Source: Ursus arctos (Eukaryota; Chordata; Mammalia; Carnivora; Ursidae). From it: 64,000 bases of DNA. Both the position numbers and the translations under genes were made by a program. The notes beneath the pieces were generated by a model. The model had not been told where the DNA came from, did no database searches, and worked only from the letters and a program-made list of their open reading frames with translations. The stretch spans positions 84,363,299-84,427,298 of the forward strand of contig NW_026622763.1 of NCBI RefSeq assembly GCF_023065955.2, given 5' to 3'. Positions within the stretch are counted from its first letter, which is position 1. Each line of letters begins with the position of its first letter. Below, piece after piece: positions 1-10,696 of the stretch.

Positions 1-36
1 AAATCTATGATCACTCCAGAAAAATCCATATTATAT

Positions 37-40
<4 letters not shown>

Positions 41-74
<34 letters not shown>
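41..74. repeat. (AC)n microsatellite
   Basis: An uninterrupted run of AC dinucleotides, about 17 units, flanked by TATATACAT on the left and ATATAA on the right. Likely length-polymorphic. No function is implied. Confidence 0.97.
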
Positions 75-79
<5 letters not shown>

Positions 80-1004
80 ATTAAACACAGAATTTTGCAT
101 ATGACTTCAGGGATTTTACAGACTTCAGGAAACTTAGTAATGAGCCCCAATAACCCAGGTTAGAAATCTCAATCTTTAAAGTATAATTACATTTCTATAA
201 ACACGTTGACATCAATATATTAATAATTCACTATGGGAGCTTTCTATTTAATGGAATCCTATGGTGATTTGTAGATTAAAGAAAACTTCCTGAAACACAG
301 AGATGTTTAAAATTTTTTCTTCTCCAATTCTGAATTTAAGGAATACAACATTTAATACCAATATTATAGAATTCTAAGCATGTGTCAGATTTAAATTGCT
401 TCTATTTTTCTTGGTTATAAAACTACCTCACCATATGTCTAATTCAGAGAATGTAGCTACATCCATCTTTCATATGAGAAAAAATTCCACTTATAAGGGA
501 GGGTTTTTAAATTTAATATTAAATAATTAAAATCCATCCTCACATAGACATCTCAAATTAAGATTGTTTACATGCTCTTTAATTAAACGCAATTAAGAAG
601 CTCTCTCAAAGCATTTAGGCCCAGAGGGAGCCTCGGTTGCACTGATAGAATGACTCTTAACACACAGGAAGTTGCCGTGGTATTTGTGGAGGAGTTTCCC
701 TTTGGAAGACATGAAAGGTACACTCGTTTTTGCCCCATGAGGAAACAGATGCTGAGAGTTCTCATTAGAAAAGGATGGATGAAATGTTCTGCCCACCAGT
801 CCTGGACAGTAAGAAGGCTCCTCCCTTCTGCTCTTGTCCTTCCAAATCTTTTCTCATCCCAGCGGAAGCCATCATGACACCTAAGGCAGACCACGTTGTT
901 CTTTGCTCAAAACCTCTCAACGGCACCGCAGCTCCCGGGGAGTGCCTACCGTAGCTGACCAGGCCCTGGGACTGTGCGAGCTCCTGCTGCTCCTCCCTAC
1001 CTGC
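80..1004. other. AT-rich non-coding stretch
   Basis: No repeat family or exon recognised. The first 500 bases are strongly AT-rich; from about 600 the composition becomes more mixed. Short open frames on both strands (for example a 103-codon one at 583-894 minus) overlap each other and show no domain, so I treat them as chance. Confidence 0.5.
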
Positions 1005-1465
1005 CCTCATCTTAGGTGCCTGGCCCTCATCTCCGTCTAATCTTGCTCTGGCTCCCTTGGCTCCAGACACACACTTGCCCTCTCTTCCCAGAATGCCCTG
1101 GAGGTTCGTGTGTCTTGTTCCTTCATCTCTGTTCAATATGTGCTCGCTGCCCCCTTTTCAGTGGGTCCTTCGCTCATTACCTTCCTCATCCCTTTTGCCC
1201 CTTTTCCTCCTTGACCCTGCATGCTGGACTCCACGTCTCTGCTTTATTTTTGCTACATCACTGAATACCAGCTGATATATTTCATATTTTATTTAGTCAG
1301 TTTATTCTGGGTTTTTTTCCTGCTAAGATATAAATTCTTAATTGGCAAAGGTTGTGACTTTTTTTTTGCTTTGTCTTTAGAACCTATAAAATGATACAAA
1401 GTAGGTACTCAGGAAACATTTGTTGAGTGAATGAATTTTTGAATGAATGCATAAATGAATGAAAA
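1005..1465 (+). mobile_element. L2 LINE 3' end
   Basis: The text follows the usual 3' portion of mammalian L2: a CT-rich block, then 'aagatataaattctt...ggcaaaggttgtgac' (the 'unit start, stop, total' segment), then 'gtaggtactcaggaaacattt' and 'gttgagtgaatgaa', a diverged version of the L2 terminus ending in TGAA repeats. It is old and diverged. The open frames on both strands here (1016-1275 plus, 765-1136 minus) are by-products of this low-stop CT-rich stretch. Confidence 0.7.
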
Positions 1466-1908
1466 AAGGGTTTAATGTGATTTTTTAATTAAATTGATTA
1501 TAATTATGGTTTTGTTGAATTTTTATTTTTTAAGTGATATTTTTTACTTTTGGGGGCCTTGGGCTTGTCTATGCCTGTTAACGGCAAGCCAAACCCACTT
1601 TTCGCATGCACACTGATCAATTTAACATTGCTTTGTTTAGTTGTGGTAGCAACTCCTTGGGCTGAAGCAGGAACTTCATGAAATTTGGTGACAGTAGCTG
1701 CTATAAACTGACGAATAAGATTGTTTGATATGGCCCTCTGTTCACAACAGTGAATAAACCTGTGGAGAAGCCAATCTATTTGAATAAGTGATTAGGAATC
1801 TTAAGACCAAATGTAGAGTTTGAGAGTGACCTTGGAAAAGAAAATAGGTTTTGGGTCAGTCTTATCATTTTTTGGATCTGATCAGTAATCACTAAAAGCT
1901 CAAACTGA

Positions 1909-2113
1909 GGGGCACCTGGATAGCTCAGTCGGTTAAGCATCCAACTCTTGATATCTGCCCAGATCATGATCTCAGGGTCCTGAGATCAAGCCCCATGTCC
2001 GGCTCTGCACTGAGTGTGGAACCTGCTTGAGATTCTTTCTCTCTCTCCCTCTGCCCCTCCCCCCTTTAAACGCACACACTCTCTCTCTTAAAAAAAAATT
2101 TTAAAAATTTTTT
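1909..2113 (+). mobile_element. SINEC (tRNA-Lys-derived SINE), older subfamily
   Basis: Head GGGGCACCTGGATAGCTCAG with A-box and B-box regions typical of the carnivore tRNA-Lys SINE, then CT-rich middle and an A-rich tail that has mutated to TTTTAAAAATTTT. An imperfect target-site duplication is visible: AAAAGCTCAAACTGA at 1894-1908 against GAAAGCTCCAACAGA at about 2115-2129. The diverged tail and duplication say this is one of the older copies. Confidence 0.93.
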
Positions 2114-2129
2114 AGAAAGCTCCAACAGA

Positions 2130-5100
2130 AAGTGAATGAGCTAGAAAGTAAAAGTAACTAAAAATTTCATGTTTAACAAAATTCTCAAGAGACTTAAATA
2201 AGGAAGAGCTGCAATATATTCTGATTTCTGGGTGATGGGTTCTTTAATAGAAGAGAGGCTCCAGCTTTGTTGTTAGGAATTGTTTTGTGTTGGAACAGTG
2301 TAAGAGGCAAAAGATGAGCAAGCTTTCAGAAACAGACCTTATGCTATAAAAATTACTCTTGGCTAACCCTTTTCCTTAAGTACAGCATGTAGTGAGTGAT
2401 GGGAGAAACCCCAAAGGGATCAGAGCTCTAACTTTGAACCATAGCAGATGTATAGAAAACACATTCATCTTTTTTTTTTTAGGGTCCAAAATACCAGGCA
2501 CCCAGAAATGGATTGTATTCATAGGGATTCTTTGGGTTATAATGATTCTGTTTTTATAACCAGAAACTTGGAACATGAGGTCTGGCAAGACTATTGGAAG
2601 TTACAGCTGTGTGTTGTTAAGAGCTATGAAACATAAACCACTCCTCCAGCAAGAGCTGTCAATAGGCTGTCTTTCCTCCCCTGGTGGGTTTGCCAGATTG
2701 GGTCATTCTGCAGTTTTGTTAAGGGACTGTGTTAAGTCAAAGTCAAATGGATGTCTCAAGAGTGGCCACTGCTGCAGCTAATTTTGCTAAAAGAAGGCAA
2801 GGAATTTAGTAGTTACTACTTGGGTAATTCGGGCAACCTCAGGGTGAGTCAAATGACCTTGTGTAATGTAATGTAAGTGCAGTGAGAAGAGTGATTTGCT
2901 TAGTTTGAATTGAGCTACTGTGATGTATTTAATTTCTCTGTTCAGTTTTACAGCCCACGGATTCGTGAGGCTACATCACAGTCGTAATCTGCTGGTGATT
3001 ATTCATACAGATGAGTTTACAGATCCAGCAAGGACAAGCTTCATATTTGTTTTCTATGAGCAAATATTATCAAAATTACTGGCCCATAAAAGAATCTGGA
3101 TCCATGGTTAAACTGGTGAGATGTTAAATTCTCTTTCCGTTTTGTAAAATACAAATGACAGATTATTAGGTCACTTAAATAAAGTGAATGTACTGATTTG
3201 TCAACACATTTCACCAGTCAGAATACTTAACAATAATTACACGATGTTCCAAATTTTAAATGACTATGAAAGAGAAATAGTTCTTTTACTAATGAAAAGT
3301 GGTGGGTGGTTTTTTTTTTTTTTTTTTTGAATATTCAGCTCATTTGAATCTATTTTCCCATGTAGTAGTACGTTTCATCTGAATATTTAGTTTGTGCGTT
3401 TATGTATTTCTCCAAATTTTTACCACACTAGCTGTCCTCTTGGCATTGCAGGTAAGCATTACCTGCCATTAAATAAATCAACTCTTGTTGGTATTCATTT
3501 CAGAATTTACTGTTGCCCATAGGAGAAGTAGCTTAGAGAGAAATTAAGCACCTGCAATTGAAAACATCTGTCCTTGAAACTTTAGTTTTGAGGCTTATAG
3601 CTGGAGCCACTTCTTTCTTTTTCTCGCATTTTAATATATACGGTGTAGCTTTTCTGATTGTGTCCCGGTTTCACCTTTTCTGCACGGTGCTGACTTTCTC
3701 TTTTTAAGGCACTTCCTCCTGCATGTCTCAAAGAGAGTTTCGAGAATGCTTTGTAGCCTGTATTTTCCCCGTATACTCCAAACCTGTGCAAATATGTTTA
3801 GGCATTTTTTGCATAATATAATAATAGCCCAACAGAAATTTCACTTTTTTATAAAACTTAGTAAGTAAGAAGAAAACTGTAAGCCAAGAATTCTCAAAGG
3901 AAGTAGACAGGTTTTCTTACAGGAGAGGCAGCATGACATGATGCACACAAGCTTGGATGTCGTTTACTTATCGTGAACTTGTGAGCAAATAATGAAGATT
4001 TCATATTTTTATCAAGTAGTATTACTTTACTTGGAATTTACTATATATCTGAACTGTATATTATTACACATGCACATTTGAAGCTCTGAAAATTACAGGT
4101 TAATAAAATTATTTATTCCCAAAAAACACCGTTTGAGAACTCTGGTAGTGAATCCATAAATTCTCAACATTTCTAGGTGGCCCAGGTAAAGTTTAGAGCA
4201 CGAGGACAACCTGCATGCTGTTATACGGGGAATACTTTGAAGAACAAAGGTTCATCATGCTGATTTTGCAGGGATGGAGGGTAAGTTCCAGGCGTCAGAA
4301 ATGAGTCTTTCCTAAAGGAATCATCAGGTTGTGTTTTTGTAAGATGGTTGGTGCTGTAACAGTTTATAAATTACCTCAAATTATTCCAACGTAAGACCTA
4401 AGAGTCAAACGATAGGAATCAAACACCATGTAACAAACCCAACTTATTTGGGAACTAACTTTGTGGCATTTTTTTCTAGCATCTCTCCTGTGTAAAATGA
4501 AGCACGGACTCAGAAGACAAGCTGTTAAAAAGACGTTTTCTCAAATACCGAGTACACACTTTGCCCGGGAACCACAGTAGCTGCGGCCCCAGCTGACAGA
4601 CACCAGTGGCCTATGCAACGGAACAAAGGCTGGAAATGTCGCTCATGGTAGGAATCTTCTGATCATCATTAGGAGGTTTTTGTTTGTTTGTTTGTTTATC
4701 AAACGCAGCGTGTACTAACACTGTGCAGTGATTCAACCCATTGTAGGATGATAAAAAGTCCCTCACACAATGATGCTAACAATAACTCCTCCAGATTCGC
4801 TGAAATGTATATTTTCTTCAACACTTTAAAACAACATTTATTACCACATGTTGGGTTGTGATAGGAACTGAAGGACAGCAGAATATGGCTACAGGAATTC
4901 AGGGGCTGCCATTCCCAAATATGCCACTTCGGCGTACAGATGATTTTGAGCTGTAGGCACTTGAAACACAGCAAATGCAGGGAGAAGCTTTCTCCGAACT
5001 CCCCTTATCTGCCTAAAGACACATCCTCCAAAAAGAACTCAACTGTCTCCTCTCCAGGAGTTTCAGCAAATAGGAAAGGAAAATAGAAGTCGACAGCACA

Positions 5101-5567
5101 TCCAGACACACTCTGTCACCAACGCTCTCACCTCCCATCTATTCTTCGAAAGGCCCGTTCAATTTTTCCTAAAACTCATGTACCCTGAAGAGACTTAACG
5201 TTTCCCTATTAAGGCCTCTTTCCCTTTTCCTTGTATGGCATGTAAGCCTGAATTCTAAAATCACCTCATTAGGTCACTCATTTTCCTCGGGCATCTCCCA
5301 TGTATACATGAGGTACACATGTTAATAAACTTCTGCTTTTCTTTTGTTAATATGGGTTTTATTTCAGGGGTCTTAGCCAAGAGCTGCGAAGGATAGAGGG
5401 AAAATTATTTTTCCTTCTCTATGGAACAGAGATCAAAGACATGGGAAAACATGCAAATATTACACAATATGGTGTAGCCAGAGCTATAATAAAAGGGAAC
5501 TTATGAAAGGCATCTGGTCCCCACAGCGTTTGCTGGGAAAGGACGGGAGTAGGGAAGTCTTCTTAAG
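2130..5567. other. Unique non-coding DNA, no gene recognised
   Basis: About 3.4 kb without a recognisable gene or young repeat. It contains a poly-T run at about 3311-3329 and a short (TTTG)n at 4680-4697. Open frames are under 92 codons and overlap on opposite strands. Some of it may be repeat DNA too old to recognise by eye. Confidence 0.5.
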
Positions 5568-5581
5568 AAAGGTGCTTCTGA

Positions 5582-5750
5582 GGGGCGCCTGGGTGCATCC
5601 AACTCTTGATTTCAGCTCAGGTCATGATCTCAGGATTGTGAGATCGAGCCCTATGTTGGGCTCCGTGCTGGGTGTGGAGCCTGCTTAAGATCCTCCCTCT
5701 TTCCCTCTCCTCCTGCCCCTCCCACCACTCTCTCCCTCTTAAAAAAAAAA
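5582..5750 (+). mobile_element. SINEC copy lacking the A-box segment
   Basis: The head GGGGCGCCTGGGTG runs straight into CATCCAACTCTTGATTTCAG. The segment that normally reads GCTCAGTCGGTTAAG, holding the pol III A box, is missing. The remainder (B-box region, CT-rich body, ten A's) is intact. The flanking duplication AAAGGTGCTTCTGA (5568-5581 and 5748-5761) is perfect over 14 bp. The gap has a 2-bp GC microhomology, consistent with slippage. Confidence 0.94.
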
Positions 5751-5763
5751 GGTGCTTCTGAAA

Positions 5764-6216
5764 GTATTTTGGGAGACTGGGACTCATTTGTCAGGTGATT
5801 CAAACAAGGGGAGATTAATGTCACGGGTGTATATTAGGGAAACTGAAAATCATTTTGATATAATTTATTGCGAATGGGGAAAATGTAATCAAAATTTAAA
5901 AGAAATAATCCCCAAAGAGGACAAATTTGATTATAAGAAACATGAATAGTTTGAAGACAAATGCAATGAAACTTTTTTGTTGCTATGTGATAGCGTAGGA
6001 AAATGAAACTCACTGGGATCTTTATATTATTAAAGTGGAAATTGAGATGAGTTATTACCAGAATAAGTGTGGTTCATCTTCTAAAGTAAGGAGCAGATGA
6101 AGTGGTGATTTGAAAGGAGCATCCACCCTGTCGTAAAAGGTGATAAAGCACGGGTGAAAGATCGTCTGTCTCTAGTTGGGGAGTGGTTTGTCTTGTCTCA
6201 GTGTCTAAAATGGGAA
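5764..6216. other. Unique stretch between two SINEs
   Basis: Nothing recognised. AT-rich, with one short open frame on the plus strand and no domain. Confidence 0.45.
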
Positions 6217-6231
6217 GGAAAATGTACTCTT

Positions 6232-6430
6232 TTTTTTTTTTTTTAAAGATTTTATTTATTCATTTGACAGAGAGACAGCCAGCGAGAGAGGGGACACAAG
6301 CAGGGGGAGTGGGAGAGGAAAAAGCAGGCTCCCAGCGGAGGAGCCTGATGTGGGGCTCCATCCCAGAATGCCGGGATCACGCCCTGAGCCAAAGGCAGAT
6401 GCTTAATGACTGCGCTACCCAGGCGCCCCA
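6232..6430 (-). mobile_element. SINEC, full length, minus strand
   Basis: Poly-T followed by AAAGATTTTATTTATTCATT, the CT-rich body in reverse, and the tRNA-like head ending CCCAGGCGCCCC. A perfect 15-bp duplication GGAAAATGTACTCTT sits at 6217-6231 and 6431-6445, so the boundaries are exact. A 120-codon open frame at 6183-6545 is read through this element and is not a gene. Confidence 0.97.
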
Positions 6431-6445
6431 GGAAAATGTACTCTT

Positions 6446-7180
6446 AAGTGAAGTCAACCTAAGACATCCACAGAAATTAACCCCGCTTTTTTTTTTTTTT
6501 TTATGGATGAATGGTCTTTGTTTCTTACTAACCAGTTGGTATTAGTAACACCAGAGTTTATTAATACTTCTCAGCTTATTTTTTTAAAAATACTGAAATT
6601 TTTTTAAATTTGCATTTTAAGCGTATTTAAAAGGCATCACATCTGTAATTGTTTCTTGCTGCAATGAAAAGAGCTGGCAGCTGGCTCCTCTGAGCTGAGA
6701 GTCAGCTGTCTTTTCTTCTCAGTAAGTGTAGAACCAAAGATAGGGATTACTTTTATAAATATGTAATTATAAATTTTTTTCAGATTCTGATTAATAATTC
6801 ATCTGCAATTCCTATAACATTAGGTTATGAATGTTAAACAACTGGATGAGTCAAAATTTGATATTTAAGGAGATTAAGGGGAATATTGTGCATGTATTTT
6901 AGTTTCCGTAGCTGCCTTGTAGAATATTAGTAGAGTATAATTTAAAATAAATTTGTTTCTCTTTCTGAAGCCACATATCTGTATGTTTTACTCAAGAAAG
7001 GTCATTATTATCAGTGGCTTTTAATACCCGTACGGACTCCCTTAGATGGCTCCTCTCCAAGACAGTGATGCTGTTTTCTACCAGAAAGCACAGTGAGGTC
7101 GAATGTATTCTTTCCTCTCCCCCCGACTTTTTTTTAACACAGAATTTGAAGTCTAGTTAAAAAAAAAAAAAAAAGTCTAA
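6446..7180. other. AT-rich unique stretch
   Basis: No gene or repeat family recognised. Ends with a poly-A run at about 7160-7174. Confidence 0.45.
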
Positions 7181-7405
7181 AGTATAACATAGTAGTTAAA
7201 AGTTGGAATATTTTAATTCAAGTCCTACTCTGGTCTCTTAAAAGTTGGGCAAATTTGGGTAAAAAAAAGATTTAATCTCTCCTTGTCTTACCTGTAAATA
7301 GGAATAATAAAAGTCTTTCCCTACAGGGTTGTTATAAAAATGAAACAAGACAAGGTCTACAAAGTGCCAAGTACAGTATCTAGTGCATAATAGGAATAAA
7401 CCTGT
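7181..7405 (+). mobile_element. MIR (ancient tRNA-derived SINE)
   Basis: Shows the MIR order: 'agtataacatagtagttaaa' (tRNA head), 'caagtcctactctggtctctta', 'gggcaaatttgggta', the core 'tacctgtaaataggaataat' and 'acagggttgttataaaaatg', then 'aagtgccaagtacagtatct'. Diverged but collinear along about 220 bp. Confidence 0.75.
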
Positions 7406-7717
7406 GGAACCTTAGCTATTTTTCTTTTTATTGAGGTAGGGGTGCAATGGAGTAAAAGTGTGTATGTGAGTGTAACGTGCAAACATGCTCACAGTGACTA
7501 AGTAGGAGTGGGATTGGCTACATGATTTGTGGGGCCCAGGACAAAGATAAATAGGGGTTTTCTCATTCAGGTGTTACTAAGAATTTGAAATTAGCAACAA
7601 AAGAGCCTTAAACTAAGCATGGGACCCTGCCCAGCCTGTGGCCTATGTGACCACCCAGGTGGCATGTCCATTAAGCTGGCCCAAAGAGGAACAATAGGAA
7701 GAATGAGGACCTATTTT

Positions 7718-7906
7718 TATTAAAGATTTTATTTATTTATTTGACAGAGAGAGAAAGAGAGGGAACACTAGCAGGGGGAGCTGCAGAGGGAGAGGGCGAA
7801 GCAGGCTCCCTGAGCAGGGAGCCCAATGCGGGGTGATCCCAGGACCCTGGGATCATGACCTGAGCTGAAGGCAGATGCTTAACCGACTGAGCCACCCAGG
7901 CACCCC
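7718..7906 (-). mobile_element. SINEC, minus strand
   Basis: Reverse SINE from ATTAAAGATTTTATTTATTT through to the head GAGCCACCCAGGCACCCC. Target-site duplication ATGAGGACCTATTTT (7703-7717) against ATGAAGACCTATTTT (7907-7921), one mismatch. Confidence 0.96.
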
Positions 7907-8346
7907 ATGAAGACCTATTTTGAATAAAAAGCCAGAACAATACAATTATTTGAGTGATGCTATAAAAATAAAGAATACTTGAAAGTTGCCTTTGTTGTGT
8001 TTCTGAATCAATTATTGCCTTAAGTGATTTTTAGGGAAAATGAAAACAAAAGTAGGGGCACCCATAGTACATAGAAATCATAAAGTAAACGTGATGATCA
8101 TTTTATGAGAATACAGCCTTTTTAGAATTTATTTGTCTATATATTAGGGCCCCAATTTTTAGTCAGAACCTGTTTGTTTTTTGTTTTTAAACCTTCCTAT
8201 AGCTTTCTCCCGTTGCATGAAGAATAGAATCGAGACTCCTTACCAGGGCTAACAAGAGTTACTAGTAAAGCTCGAGCCAGCTGCTATAATAAAACCGACC
8301 CTCGAGTAGTCAACACAGTGAAAGTTTTCAGGTGATCATGAGCTTT

Positions 8347-8765
8347 CATTTATTTATTTATTTGTTTGTTTGTTTGTTTTTTAAGAGAAAGAGAGATAGC
8401 AGGAGTGGGGTGGGAGGAGGGGTAGAGGGAGAAGGAGAGAGAGAGAGAGAGTGCCAAGCCTGACACTGGGCTCCATCTCACGACCCTGAGATCATTACCT
8501 GAGCTGAAATAAAAAGTCAGATGCTTGGGGCACCTGGGTGGCACAGCGGTTAAGAGTCTGCCTTCAGCTCAGGGCATGATCCCAGTGTTCCGGGATCGAG
8601 CCCCACATCAGGCTCTTCCGCTATGAGCCTGCTTCTTCCTCTCCCACTCCCCCTGCTTGTGTTCCCTCTCTCGCTGGCTGTCTCTCTCTCTGTCAAATAA
8701 ATAAATAAAATCTTAAAAAAAAAAAAAAGTCAGATGCTTAACCAACTGAGCCACGCAGGTGCCCC
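8347..8765 (-). mobile_element. Outer SINEC, split by a second SINEC
   Basis: The left piece 8347-8526 and the right piece 8740-8765 together form one minus-strand element whose head is AACCAACTGAGCCACGCAGG plus TGCCCC. It is interrupted at 8527-8723 by another SINEC. Outer duplication: GATCATGAGCTTT at 8334-8346 and AATCATAAGCTTT at 8766-8778, two mismatches. Its A-rich tail (in reverse) has become (TTTA)n and (TTTG)n. The left piece also carries four G-runs at about 8406-8429 (purine strand) that fit a loose G-quadruplex pattern. Confidence 0.93.
8527..8723 (+). mobile_element. Inner SINEC inserted in the outer SINEC
   Basis: Plus-strand copy of the young 'GGTGGCACAGCGGTTAAG / GCTATGAGCCTGCTTC' type, with tail AAATAAATAAATAAAATCTT then A's. 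Perfect 16-bp duplication AAAAAGTCAGATGCTT at 8511-8526 and 8724-8739, which is sequence of the outer element. It must therefore be the later insertion. Confidence 0.97.
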
Positions 8766-8779
8766 AATCATAAGCTTTT

Positions 8780-9908
8780 TAAAAGGAGTGCCACTACAAA
8801 AAAATTGTCATTTGTCTGTTTCTCACTAAATTTACCAATCCACAGTGTGAGAAACAAAGGGGCCTCTTCTGAAAATTACTGGTATATCTCAGCCAATCAA
8901 AGCTTCGGTCATTTCTTTATTTTACTAATTCTGGCCTCTGCTTTGCTCAGACCATTTCTCAGCTTTGTGCATTGGTAGAGAATCAGATTTATTTGCTTAG
9001 CTAATTTCAAATATGATATGCTCTACAAGTGTATGGCATCGCAGCAGAACTGGCCATCGCAGTTCCAGATGGTCAATCTTTATACCACATTGTCCAGAAA
9101 AAGAGTCAGAGCTTCTTCAGGATCAAGAAAGATGCTTTCTCCACAATGTCTCTGTAGATTTAGTGAGCCATATAGATCATGTTCCCATTTCTGAACCACT
9201 CACTGTGGTTGGGGATGTGCGGTTTGGCTCATTGAACCAGAACTTTCCAGGAAGCACCCCGTGAAACATGCGGGCTACTTGGAGGTGACGTAGATACTCG
9301 ACAAGCTGACAAGACAGTGGGAGTAAAAAAGTCAACATACTTCTAGTATTTGCAGGAGCAAGTGGAAGATGTGGAACAGGTCAGTGGTGAGTAAATAGAG
9401 GAACAAGTCAAGGAATTAAAAGTAAGCACGTTGGAAGCTTTCTTATGTAACAAAGTGGAAACGGAAATACCAGTTATGACCCAAGTACATTTTCGAGAGT
9501 GTCAGTGAACCAGCATCTTAAGTTTCCCGAAATAAAAAGGAGTGATTCTCATCCCCGCACTTACCGGAGCCTGTGAATTACTGTAAGAAGGGGGTGGACG
9601 CGGGTGGCGTGTCAGATGGAACGGGTTTTTAAGGGGCTTGGAGGAACAAGAACACCTCCCCCACCTCAAAGACAGTCATGTGGAGAACGTGGAAGGGAAG
9701 ACCACTTAGAGGCAGTGTCCTTAAGGCAGAGCCAGGATTCTGTTCAGCAAGTAAAGGGAGATCCAGAGAAACATCTGAATAGAGGCATTTGCATATGAAG
9801 AGGCAGAGTTTCAGGGGTCTGTGTGGATGCCTACCCTGTCTTTACTCAGGGTCTACTCTAGTCTATTAATTCTCTCACTACCTAGGAGCCCAATGCATGC
9901 TGGTCCCC

Positions 9909-9910
<2 letters not shown>
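8780..9910. other. Unique non-coding stretch
   Basis: No family recognised with confidence. An 83-codon open frame (9013-9264 plus) overlaps a segment with 'gaaccactcactgtggttgggg', which reminds me of an ancient interspersed repeat, but I could not place it. No coding features. Confidence 0.4.

Positions 9911-9911
<1 letters not shown>

Positions 9912-9954
<43 letters not shown>
9912..9954. repeat. (AC)n microsatellite
   Basis: About 21 uninterrupted AC units. The open frames running through it, which encode Thr-His repeats, are by-products. A short CpG-containing stretch (CCGCCGCGCGCG) follows at about 9980-9992. Confidence 0.98.
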
Positions 9955-9955
<1 letters not shown>

Positions 9956-9992
9956 CCTTCGTGCTTCTGTGCATGTTCAGCCGCCGCGCGCG

Positions 9993-10473
9993 TGGCTCAG
10001 GGACTGCCCTCCACACCTGCTCAGCCACGGCTACATTATGGACAGTGTCACACCATGTTGGATTCAGTCCTGCGCCAAAGCCAAGGCTTTCCTAAGGTGT
10101 GGTTTTCCCTGGTTGGTGTGCAGAGCGGTGGGGTACCATCCCAGTCTCTGTATTTGGATTCTCCCAACCCCACGTGTGCTGTATCTACCCCTTAGCATTT
10201 CATCTGCTACCACCTCCGCTCTCTATACTCCGAACTGAAGAAAGTGAGAACAGTTCTCACCCCTTCACCTGGCCATTCTTTTCCTCCCTGGCTCTACCAC
10301 CCTTTCCTCTAAAACATAGATAGCCACTCTCCCCAAAGTAAGTTCCCCCCCCCCCAGTTTTTATCCTTTGAGGGGGATGACCATACTAGCGCTTTCTTCT
10401 TTCCTCTTTCAGGCGCTAGTCTCCCGGCCTGCCCCTAGTGATACAAAGCTAAGCAGAAGAGAAAATCTGTATT
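9993..10473. other. GC-moderate unique stretch
   Basis: No exon recognised. A poly-C run lies at about 10347-10358. Two overlapping plus-strand open frames (9821-10195 and 9897-10238) begin in or beside the AC repeat and carry no domain. Confidence 0.4.
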
Positions 10474-10489
10474 AAAAAGAGGTAAGATG

Positions 10490-10680
10490 GGGGCACCTGG
10501 GTGGCTCAGTTGTTAAGCGTCTGCCTTCGGCTCAGGGCGAGATCCCAGCGTTCTGGGATCGAGCCCCACATCAGGCTCCTCTGCTGGGAGCCTGCTTCTT
10601 CCTCTCCCACTCCCCCTGCTTGTCTCTCTCTCACTGGCTGTCTCTGTGTCAAATAAATAAATAAAATCTTAAAAAAAAAA
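10490..10680 (+). mobile_element. SINEC, full length
   Basis: GGGGCACCTGGGTGGCTCAG head, 'GCTGGGAGCCTGCTTCTTCC' body and (A)n tail. Perfect 16-bp duplication AAAAAGAGGTAAGATG at 10474-10489 and 10681-10696. A recent copy. Confidence 0.97.
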
Positions 10681-10696
10681 AAAAAGAGGTAAGATG

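Noticed and set aside
1909..2000. tRNA-like heads with A and B boxes, here and at every SINEC copy
   Set aside because: They are SINE heads derived from tRNA-Lys, with SINE bodies and tails attached, not functional tRNA genes.
9821..10238. Plus-strand open frames of 124 and 113 codons
   Set aside because: Both run through the AC repeat (Thr-His runs), overlap in different frames and have no domain.
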